Origin: Kitasatospora cheerisanensis KCTC 2395
GTDB lineage: Bacteria > Actinomycetota > Actinomycetes > Streptomycetales > Streptomycetaceae
Direction: 5' to 3'
DNA length: 64,000 bases
NCBI RefSeq assembly: GCF_000696185.1
Contig: NZ_KK853997.1
Span: 2,170,761-2,234,760 of the forward strand
The notes below the pieces were generated by a model that searched no databases, was not told the origin of the DNA, and saw nothing but the letters and a program-made list of their open reading frames with translations. Within the stretch, counting starts at the first letter, position 1; each line of letters starts with the position of its first letter. Position numbers and translations under genes: made by a program. Positions 43,870-53,728 of the stretch are shown here, in pieces.

Positions 43870-44754
43870 ATGCTCGATGTGCGACGACTGCGGCTGCTGC
43901 GCGAACTGGCCCACCTGGGGACGATCGCGGCGGTGGCGGAGGCCCTGGCGTTCAGTCCTTCGGCGGTGTCCCAGCAGCTGTCGGTGCTGGAGCGGGAGGC
44001 GGGGGTGCCGCTGCTGGAGCGGACCGGGCGGCGGGTGGCGCTGACCCCGGCGGGCCGGAACCTGGTGCGGCACACCGAGGCGGTGCTGGAGCTGCTGGAG
44101 CGGGCGGACGCCGAGCTGGCGCACGCCCGCCGCGGCCTGGCCGGCCCGCTGCGGATCGGCGCCTACCCGTCCGCGGTGCGCGCCCTGGTGCCCGCCGCGC
44201 TCGCCGAACTGGCTTCCCGACACCCGGAGCTGGAGGCGATGGTGAGCGAGGTGGACCCGGCGGCGGTGGCGGCGGCGCTGCGCGCGGGCGAGCTCGACCT
44301 GGCACTGGTGCACGAGTACGACCTGGTGCCGGGCGAGCCGGAGGAGGGCATCGCGCTGACCGGCCCGGTGTTCGCCGAGCCGCTGTACCTGGCGGCCCGC
44401 TCCCCCGGCACGCTCGCCGACCACCGGGGCAGCCCGTGGATCACCGCCCCGGCCGGCACGCTCTGCCACGAGATGACCCAACGGGCCTGCCAGGCCGCCG
44501 GGTTCAGCCCCCGGATCCGGCACCGGGTGGACGACTTCGCGGCCCAGCTGGCGCTGGTGGCGGTCGGCCAGGGCGTGGCGCTGGTGCCGCACCTGGGCAC
44601 CGGCGACTGCCCGCCGGGCGTGTCGCTGACCCGCCTGCCGGTCTACCGCCGGACCCGCACCGCGTTCCGTGCGGGCGCGGCGGCGCACCCGGCGGTGGCG
44701 GCGTTCGCGGCGGCCCTGCACACGGCGGTGCCGGCCGAGCTGCGGACGGCCTGA
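43870..44754 (+). CDS. LysR-type transcriptional regulator
   Basis: A 294-residue LysR protein: the N-terminal winged helix-turn-helix (LRLLRELAHLGTIAAVAEALAFSPSAVSQQLSVLEREAG) and an effector-binding periplasmic-binding-like domain from about 90. Effector unknown; location suggests control of the dapA-family gene. Probably leaderless: TAAGCT (43858-43863) is 6 nt before the ATG. An inverted repeat GCTT-N5-AAGC (43850-43862) overlaps this -10 and may be its own operator. Confidence 0.93.
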   Translation: MLDVRRLRLLRELAHLGTIAAVAEALAFSPSAVSQQLSVLEREAGVPLLERTGRRVALTPAGRNLVRHTEAVLELLERADAELAHARRGLAGPLRIGAYPSAVRALVPAALAELASRHPELEAMVSEVDPAAVAAALRAGELDLALVHEYDLVPGEPEEGIALTGPVFAEPLYLAARSPGTLADHRGSPWITAPAGTLCHEMTQRACQAAGFSPRIRHRVDDFAAQLALVAVGQGVALVPHLGTGDCPPGVSLTRLPVYRRTRTAFRAGAAAHPAVAAFAAALHTAVPAELRTA

Positions 44755-44761
44755 CGGCCCG

Positions 44762-45616
44762 TCAGCTTTCGGCGAACTCCCGCACTGCGTGCCAGACTTC
44801 GGCGGGCCGCTCCTCCTGCATGAAGTGCCCGCCGCCCTCGATCAGGCCGGTGCTGAGCGCCCGCACCCCGGCCTCCCGCAGGCCGGCCGCGTAGGCGTCG
44901 AGGTCGACGGGTTCGCGGGTGCCGCGCAGGTAGAGCAGCGGGGTGTCGACGGGGCCGGCGGCGGCCGAGTCGGCGTTGTCGCGGGCGTCCTGCGCGAGGG
45001 CCCGGTAGAGGTCGAACCCGGCGGTGAGCTGCGGCAGTTCGCGGTAGGCGGCGGCCTGTTCGGCGCGGGACCCGGGGGTGATCCGGTCGGGGTCGGCGGA
45101 CAGCACCCGGCGGAAGTGGTCGAAGTACGCCTGCTGGCGTCCGTCGACCAGGAGCTCGGGCAGGTCGGGGACGGCGTGCAGGCCGAAGTGCCAGATGTGC
45201 GGGTTGCGCAGCACCTGCTCCCAGGGGGCGACGCCGGGCAGCACGGTGTTCATCACCACCACCCGGTCGACGGCGTCGTGGCGGCGCAGGTAGGCGTAGG
45301 CGGCCATGCCGCCGGCGTCGTGGCCGACCAGGGTGGCGCCGGTGAGGCCGAGTTCGCCGATCAGGGTGTGCACGGCGGCGGCGATCCGCCGCTTGGAGCC
45401 GCCGGTGGAGCCGGTGGAGCGGCCGATGCCGGGCAGGTCGACGGCCAGCAGGCGGGCGTCCCGGCCGGCCGCGGCCATCACGGGCCGCCAGCTGCGGGAG
45501 GACTCGGGCCAGCCGTGCAGCAGCAGGAAGGGCCGGCCGTCGGGGTCGCCGGATTCCACGACGTGCAGGGAGAGTTCGCCAACGGGCACCTGACGGCGCC
45601 TCAGTTCGATCGACAT
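44762..45616 (-). CDS. Alpha/beta hydrolase, epoxide-hydrolase-like
   Basis: A 284-residue alpha/beta hydrolase. The oxyanion motif LLHGWPESSRSW (about 32-43), nucleophile Asp100 in VGHDAGG and the late His in EGGGHFMQEERP fit the Asp-nucleophile subgroup: epoxide hydrolases and haloalkane dehalogenases, and the HGWPES motif favours epoxide hydrolase. The cap domain is around 130-205. The gene is divergent from marR, and a palindromic operator overlaps its start and predicted -10, so it is probably the target of that MarR protein. A substrate cannot be given. Confidence 0.87.
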   Translation of the reverse strand: MSIELRRRQVPVGELSLHVVESGDPDGRPFLLLHGWPESSRSWRPVMAAAGRDARLLAVDLPGIGRSTGSTGGSKRRIAAAVHTLIGELGLTGATLVGHDAGGMAAYAYLRRHDAVDRVVVMNTVLPGVAPWEQVLRNPHIWHFGLHAVPDLPELLVDGRQQAYFDHFRRVLSADPDRITPGSRAEQAAAYRELPQLTAGFDLYRALAQDARDNADSAAAGPVDTPLLYLRGTREPVDLDAYAAGLREAGVRALSTGLIEGGGHFMQEERPAEVWHAVREFAES

Positions 45617-45626
45617 GCGACATGTC
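45612..45626. promoter_or_regulatory. Palindromic operator O1 (GACATG-N3-CATGTC)
   Basis: A perfect palindrome GACATG CGA CATGTC, covering the hydrolase start codon and its predicted -10 hexamer. It has an identical-arm copy 23 bp away, centre to centre, between the divergent hydrolase and marR genes. Confidence 0.82.
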
Positions 45627-45634
45627 TACCAAAA

Positions 45635-45649
45635 GACATGGATCATGTC
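45635..45649. promoter_or_regulatory. Palindromic operator O2 (GACATG-N3-CATGTC)
   Basis: A second perfect palindrome with the same arms, GACATG GAT CATGTC. It lies where the -35 elements of both divergent promoters should be (MarR -10 TAGGCT at 45664-45669). Confidence 0.82.
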
Positions 45650-45675
45650 GATCACCGGCCGTCTAGGCTGGCGGC

Positions 45676-46131
45676 ATGACAGACGACCGCCCGGCCTGGG
45701 AGCGCGGCACCGGCTTCCTGCTGGCCCGGCTCGGCTCGCTCACCGCCCGCTCCTGGACGGCCTTCCTCGGCGAGCACCGGCTGACCCAGGCCCAGTACGC
45801 GGTGCTGGTCGCGCTCGGGCGGCACGGGCCGGTCGGCCAGGGCCGGCTGGCCGAACTGGTGGCCGTGGACGCCCGCAACCTGGTGTCGGTGCTCGACGGC
45901 CTGACGGACCGCCGGCTGCTGGAGCGCCGCCCGCACGACACCGACGGCCGCCGCCGGGTGGTCGCGCTGACCGCCGACGGGCGCGCCCTGGCCGACGGCC
46001 TGGCCGCCGCGGCCGCCGCCGAGCAGGACCGCTTCCTGGCCGCGCTGCCGCCGGCCGACCGCACCCGCCTGAACCGGCTGCTCCAGCGCCTCTACGACGC
46101 CCAGCTGACCGGCCCCGACCGGGGGGCTTGA
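45676..46131 (+). CDS. MarR-family transcriptional regulator
   Basis: A 151-residue MarR protein: helices LTQAQYAVLVALGRHGPVGQGRLAELVAVDARNLVSVLDGLTDRRLLERRPHDTDGRR form the winged helix, and TADGRALADGLAAAAAAEQ is the dimer helix. It is expected to repress its own gene and the divergent hydrolase by binding the two GACATG-N3-CATGTC palindromes, and to release on binding a phenolic or similar ligand. Probably leaderless: TAGGCT at 45664-45669 is 6 nt before the ATG. Confidence 0.92.
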   Translation: MTDDRPAWERGTGFLLARLGSLTARSWTAFLGEHRLTQAQYAVLVALGRHGPVGQGRLAELVAVDARNLVSVLDGLTDRRLLERRPHDTDGRRRVVALTADGRALADGLAAAAAAEQDRFLAALPPADRTRLNRLLQRLYDAQLTGPDRGA

Positions 46132-46152
46132 ACCGGTCGATAGCCTTCCGCC

Positions 46153-46602
46153 ATGCATGAGTTGAACGAGCAGACGGAGCAGCCCGGCCGGTTCGGCACG
46201 GCTGCCACGGTGGAGATCGAGGCCGAGCGGGTCCGCGGCGTGCGCACCGAGTACGCACCGGACCACGACGGCGACCCGGACCCGGGCGAGATCGTCTGGA
46301 CCTGGGTGCCGTTCGAGGAGAACGACGGCCGCGGCAAGGACCGTCCGGTGCTGGTGGTGGCCCGGGAGCGGGCCGGCACGCTGCTGACGGTGATGCTGTC
46401 CAGCAAGGGCCACGACCGCGACCCGGACTGGGTGCCGCTCGGCGCCGGGCCGTGGGACCGCAGCGGCCGGGACTCCTGGGTCGCCCTGGACCGGGTGTTC
46501 CGGGTGCACGACGGCGGGATGCGGCGCGAGGCCTGTGCCCTGGACCGGGCCCGTTTCCAGCTGGTCGTCGACTCGTTGAGGCACCGTTACGGCTGGCACT
46601 GA
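46153..46602 (+). CDS. PemK/MazF-like protein without an adjacent antitoxin
   Basis: A 149-residue protein with an extended N-terminus and then the PemK/MazF barrel: PGEIVWTWVPFEENDGRGKDRPVLVVARE (about 43-71), GTLLTVMLSSKGHD and SWVALDRVFRVHDG. Classical members are mRNA interferases with antitoxin genes upstream, but here there is none: marR ends 21 bp before it and the next gene is an RDD protein. It may be a stand-alone relative with another role. Leaderless likely: TAGCCT at 46141-46146, 6 nt before the ATG. Confidence 0.8.
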   Translation: MHELNEQTEQPGRFGTAATVEIEAERVRGVRTEYAPDHDGDPDPGEIVWTWVPFEENDGRGKDRPVLVVARERAGTLLTVMLSSKGHDRDPDWVPLGAGPWDRSGRDSWVALDRVFRVHDGGMRREACALDRARFQLVVDSLRHRYGWH

Positions 46603-46691
46603 GTAACGATTGTCGGATGGTCTTACACAGTCTGCCCTCAACCGGGTACAACGGCTCCAGCATCCCCAACAGTTGACCTGGAGTCGGACGC

Positions 46692-47357
46692 ATGAGCAGC
46701 AACACCCCTCCTGGCTACGGGCCTCAGGACCCGTACGGCCAGAACCCGTACGGCCAGCAGCAGCCCCCGGCCGGCGGCGGCTACGGCGCGCCGACGCCGC
46801 CGCCCCCGCCGCCGGGCTACGGCGAGCAGCAGCCGGGGTACGGCGCCCAGCCCGGCTACGGGCAGCCGGGCTACGGCGCTCCGCAGGCCCAGTGGCCGGG
46901 CTGGCTCGCCCCGACCCCGCCGCCCGGCATGCAGCCGGCGCCGGGCACCCGGGTGCTGGCCTCGTTCGGCGACCGCTTCCTGGCGCGCCTGATCGACTGG
47001 GCGGTGCTGCTGATCCCGATCGCCGTGGTGTTCTCGATCGCGCCGAGCCTGTTCGTCTACTACCTGCTGATCGCGGTGGTCTACGCCGGCTACGACGCGG
47101 CGATGATGCTCACCCAGCACGGCCAGACCGTCGGCAAGAAGGTCATGAAGCTGCGGGTGGTCAGCCTGGCCCACGGCGGCCGTCCGACCGACAACGAGAT
47201 CTGGACCCGCGCCGGGGTCTGGGGCGGCCCGATCCTGGTTCCGGTCGTCGGCGGCCTGGTCGCCCTGCTGAACGGCCTGTGGCAGCTGTGGGACAAGCCG
47301 CTGCAGCAGGCGTTGCACGACAAGGTCGGCAAGACCGTGGTGGTCAAGGAGTACTGA
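46692..47357 (+). CDS. RDD-family membrane protein with Pro/Gly/Tyr-rich N-terminus
   Basis: A 221-residue protein. Residues 1-80 are low-complexity with repeats of GYG and QPGYG (PPGYGPQDPYGQNPYGQQQ..., PGYGAQPGYGQPGYG). The rest is an RDD domain: DRFLARLIDWAVLLIPIAVVF, LFVYYLLIAVVYAGYDAAMML, the conserved GQTVGKKVMKLRVV and LLNGLWQLWDKPLQQALHDKVGKTVVV. RDD proteins may transport ions or small solutes, but this has been shown in few cases. Start ATG 46692; ends 15 bp before a strong terminator shared with dnaE. Confidence 0.9.
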   Translation: MSSNTPPGYGPQDPYGQNPYGQQQPPAGGGYGAPTPPPPPPGYGEQQPGYGAQPGYGQPGYGAPQAQWPGWLAPTPPPGMQPAPGTRVLASFGDRFLARLIDWAVLLIPIAVVFSIAPSLFVYYLLIAVVYAGYDAAMMLTQHGQTVGKKVMKLRVVSLAHGGRPTDNEIWTRAGVWGGPILVPVVGGLVALLNGLWQLWDKPLQQALHDKVGKTVVVKEY

Positions 47358-47372
47358 CCGGGCGTCAGCAGT

Positions 47373-47405
47373 GGAGGCCCCCGCCGCGGTGCGGCGGGGG
47401 CCTCC
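47373..47405. terminator. Bidirectional terminator between the RDD gene and dnaE
   Basis: A perfect 15-bp stem, GGAGGCCCCCGCCGC (47373-47387) and its complement at 47391-47405, with a 3-nt GGT loop, between convergent genes. Confidence 0.92.
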
Positions 47406-47408
47406 GGG

Positions 47409-50942
<3,534 letters not shown>

Positions 50943-50983
50943 GGCGGGGCCTCCGGGGTCCTGAAGGGGGCTGAAACGCGTAT

Positions 50984-51011
50984 GGTCCGAGCCACCACCT
51001 GGGCTCGGACC
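50984..51011 (-). promoter_or_regulatory. 10-bp perfect inverted repeat in the dnaE upstream region
   Basis: GGTCCGAGCC (50984-50993) and GGCTCGGACC (51002-51011) with an 8-nt spacer, 42 bp upstream of the dnaE start. A third GGTCCGAG occurs about 18 bp further on. It could be a binding site or a hairpin in the dnaE 5' leader. A TAGACT hexamer for a dnaE promoter lies near 51034-51039. Confidence 0.45.
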
Positions 51012-51120
51012 ACGGCTTCCGGGATCGCGGGTCCGAGTCTAGTCCCTGCCGACCCGCTCCCCCCGCAGGCATGGAGGCGCTAACCTCCGACCACCAGACG
51101 GTTACGGGAGGGGACCCGCC

Positions 51121-51861
51121 ATGGCCTTCGTCCAACCACCGCCGCCGGCGCCGCGCGCCGGGGCCCGCGGACTGCCCGGGATCGGCGTGCTGCTGCTGAT
51201 CCAGGTCGTCGTGGAACTCGCGATCCTCGGCTACGACCTGAGCCAGGCCGGTGTGCACTACCTGCCGATCGCGCTCGGCGTGCCGCTCGACGCCCAGTAC
51301 TTCGTGCCCGCCCCGGTCATGTTCACCGGCCTCGACACCGCGCTGGTGGTCGCCTCGCTGGTGCTGGCCTTCGCCGCGTTCGGCCGCCGCCCGTGGGCCA
51401 GGGCCGGCGCCGTCGTCGCCTGCGGCCTCAAGGGCTACATCGCGGCGACCGGCCTGATCACCCTGCTGATCCGCGACTCGGACGTCCTGCTGGACCGGGG
51501 CTTCGCCTGGACGCTGCTCTCCGCGACCATGGTGGTGAACGTCCTGATCGCGCTGGTCGTGGCGCTGGTGGCGGTCGCCGGCCGGGAGCCGTCGACGCCG
51601 GTGGCCGGCCCGTACGGGAACCGGCCCCCGTTGCAGTCCGGCTGGGGCGTGCCCCACCAGCCGCCCGCCCCGGCGGCGGGGTACCAGCCGCCGTACCCCG
51701 GGCAGCAGCCGCACACCCCGCCGCCGCCCCGGCAGCAGCCGCAGCACCCGCCGGTGGACCGGCCGCAGCAGCCCGCGGCCGAGCCCGGCGCCGCGTACGC
51801 CTACCCCCCGCCGCCGCCCGCCCCGCCCGCCCCGCCCGCGCAGCCGCCCGGCCTGTCCTGA
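51121..51861 (+). CDS. Predicted four-segment membrane protein with Pro-rich tail
   Basis: A 246-residue protein. Four membrane segments are visible in the first 155 residues (IGVLLLIQVVVELAILGYDL, VMFTGLDTALVVASLVLAFAAFG, AGAVVACGLKGYIAATGLITLL and LLSATMVVNVLIALVVALVAVAG), then about 90 residues that are mostly Pro, Gln and Ala (PGQQPHTPPPPRQQPQHPP). The tail may bind partner proteins. No named family recognised. The ATG at 51121 has GGGAGGGGA upstream. Divergent from dnaE. Confidence 0.75.
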   Translation: MAFVQPPPPAPRAGARGLPGIGVLLLIQVVVELAILGYDLSQAGVHYLPIALGVPLDAQYFVPAPVMFTGLDTALVVASLVLAFAAFGRRPWARAGAVVACGLKGYIAATGLITLLIRDSDVLLDRGFAWTLLSATMVVNVLIALVVALVAVAGREPSTPVAGPYGNRPPLQSGWGVPHQPPAPAAGYQPPYPGQQPHTPPPPRQQPQHPPVDRPQQPAAEPGAAYAYPPPPPAPPAPPAQPPGLS

Positions 51862-51930
51862 CGGGTTGTTACAGTGCCCGCCGTCGGCTCCCGCGCCCGG
51901 GGGCCGACGGCGACGAGAGGGGATCCGGCG

Positions 51931-53022
51931 ATGCCCGCCGAACGCACGCTGTCCGACCGGGAGTTGACGGTCCGGTACTTCGAGCGGCAACTGCTGGACC
52001 GGGGCACGCCGATGCCCGCCGCCGAGGGCGTGCGCCGGCTGGCCGCCCTGCAGGCGCAGTACTCGCCCTCGCCGCACCTGGCGCTCTGGTCGCGGCTGCC
52101 GGGCTTCACCACCGCCGAGCTGGACGCGGCGCTGCTCGACGGCAGCGTGGTGAAGTCGACGCTGATGCGCGGCACCCTGCACCTGGTGCCGGGCGAGGAC
52201 TACGGCCACCTGGCCGCCGCCTGGCGCCGCCAGTGGCTGACCTCGCTGCGCGGCCGGCACCGGACCGCCGGCCTGGACGAGGAGCGACTGGCGGCCGGAC
52301 TGCGGGAGTTCACCGCCGTGCCGCGCAGCGCGCAGGAGCTGCGGGAGCGGGTGGCGGAGCTGTCCGGCGGCCGGGTCCGCACCGAGGACCTGCTGCACTA
52401 CGCGCGGGCGCTGCTGCCGCTGGTGCACGTCGCCCCGTCCGGACACTGGCGCTCCCACGGGAAGCCGCAACTGGTGCTGTGGCCCGGCGAGTTGCCGCCC
52501 GAGCCGGCCGCCACCGCCCGGCTGGTGCGCCGCTACCTGGCCGCGTTCGGGCCGGCCTCGCGGGCCGACGCCGCGCACTTCACCGGCCTGCCGCTGCGCC
52601 GGCTCGACCCGGCGCTCGCCGAGCTGGGCGGGCTGACGGCGTACCGGGCGGAGGACGGCCGGGAGCTGCTGGACCTGCCCGACGCCCCGCCGCCCGGCGA
52701 CCCGGACCGCACCCTGCCGGTGCGCTTCCTGCCGAAGTGGGACGCCGCGCTGCTCTCGCACGCCGACCGCACCCGGATGCTGCCCGCCGACCTGCTGCCG
52801 CAGGTCTACCGGGCGGTGAACGGCACCCTGCTGGCCTCCTACCTGGTGGACGGCCTGGTCGCCGGGACGTGGAGCCACAGCTGCACCCGGGGCGCCGCGC
52901 AGCTCACCCTGAGCCCGCTGGTGGAGCACGGCGCCCGGCCCGAGCTGGTCGCGGAGGGGGAACGGCTGCTGGCGTTCCTGGAGCCGGCCGCGACCGCCCG
53001 GACGGTGGTCTTCTCCGCCTGA
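51931..53022 (+). CDS. Winged-helix protein of the AlkZ/YcaQ (HTH_42) family
   Basis: A 363-residue protein of the HTH_42 superfamily. Near the N-terminus, after LLDRGTPMPAAEGVRRLAA, is LQAQYSPSPHLALWSRL; the QAQ at 41-43 matches the QxQ motif that is catalytic in AlkZ and YcaQ DNA glycosylases, which release bulky alkylated bases and unhook crosslinks. TLMRGTLHLVPGEDY and later RWRSHGKP/WPG regions fit the family. It is therefore a candidate DNA-repair glycosylase, often found in producers of DNA-damaging compounds, though many relatives are untested. Start ATG 51931 with GAGAGGGGA upstream. Confidence 0.82.
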   Translation: MPAERTLSDRELTVRYFERQLLDRGTPMPAAEGVRRLAALQAQYSPSPHLALWSRLPGFTTAELDAALLDGSVVKSTLMRGTLHLVPGEDYGHLAAAWRRQWLTSLRGRHRTAGLDEERLAAGLREFTAVPRSAQELRERVAELSGGRVRTEDLLHYARALLPLVHVAPSGHWRSHGKPQLVLWPGELPPEPAATARLVRRYLAAFGPASRADAAHFTGLPLRRLDPALAELGGLTAYRAEDGRELLDLPDAPPPGDPDRTLPVRFLPKWDAALLSHADRTRMLPADLLPQVYRAVNGTLLASYLVDGLVAGTWSHSCTRGAAQLTLSPLVEHGARPELVAEGERLLAFLEPAATARTVVFSA

Positions 53023-53029
53023 CCCGGCG

Positions 53030-53620
53030 TCAGCCCTGCTGCTGGTCCAGCTCGGCGAGGAAGTCCAGCGCGGCCGCCCAGGTCCGCTCGGTCGCCTCGG
53101 CGTCGTGGTCGGGCAGCTCGGGGTCGGTGTACAGGTGCCCGGCGCCGCGGTAGCGGTGCACCTCGACGTCGGCGCCGGCCCGGGTCATCAGCAGGTACCA
53201 GGTGTTCAGCCAGTCCTCGGACTCGAAGGCGTCCGGCTCGGCCACGTGCAGCTGCACCGGGATGCCGGTGGCGGCGTCCTCGCGCAGGTCGGAGGTGCCG
53301 TGCAGGAGCAGCAGGCCGCGGGCCTGCTCGTCGGCGAGGGCCAGGTTCTGCGCGAGCGAGCCGCCGAGCGAGAACCCTGCGTACACCAGGCCGTTCTCGG
53401 CGGGCAGCAGCGGGGCGACGGCGGTGACGGCGCGGCGCAGCAGTTCGTCGTTGCCGACCTCGTCGCGGTACGCCATGCCCTCCTCCAGCTCGTCGAAGGT
53501 GCGGCCCTCGTACAGGTCGGGGGTGTGCACGGTGTGCCCGGCGGCGCGCAGCCGGTCGGCGGCCCGGTGCACGGCGGGGCGCAGGCCGTACGCGGAGTGG
53601 AACAGGACGATCTCGGCCAC
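53030..53620 (-). CDS. Dienelactone-hydrolase-like alpha/beta hydrolase
   Basis: A 196-residue alpha/beta hydrolase: EIVLFHSAYGLRPAVHRAADRLRAAGHTVHTPDLYEG at the start is typical of the dienelactone hydrolase family. The nucleophile elbow is YAGFSLGGS, with Ser where classical dienelactone hydrolase has Cys. Catalytic Asp is probably in HVAEPDAFE and the His in RGAGHLYTD. True substrate unknown. GTG 53620 has GAGGAG upstream. Convergent with the AlkZ-like gene. Confidence 0.87.
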   Translation of the reverse strand: MAEIVLFHSAYGLRPAVHRAADRLRAAGHTVHTPDLYEGRTFDELEEGMAYRDEVGNDELLRRAVTAVAPLLPAENGLVYAGFSLGGSLAQNLALADEQARGLLLLHGTSDLREDAATGIPVQLHVAEPDAFESEDWLNTWYLLMTRAGADVEVHRYRGAGHLYTDPELPDHDAEATERTWAAALDFLAELDQQQG

Positions 53621-53681
53621 GGGTGGCTCCTCGGTACTGGGTGCTCGACCCTCCATGATCTCCCATCCCGGAACGCGCCGG

Positions 53682-53711
53682 GGCCCGGCCCACCGGTGGG
53701 TGGGCCGGGCC
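53682..53711 (-). terminator. Terminator of the collagenase gene
   Basis: A perfect 13-bp stem, GGCCCGGCCCACC (53682-53694) with its complement at 53699-53711 and a 4-nt loop, 17 bp beyond the collagenase stop. Confidence 0.88.
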
Positions 53712-53728
53712 GTTCGGTTCGGCGGGGG

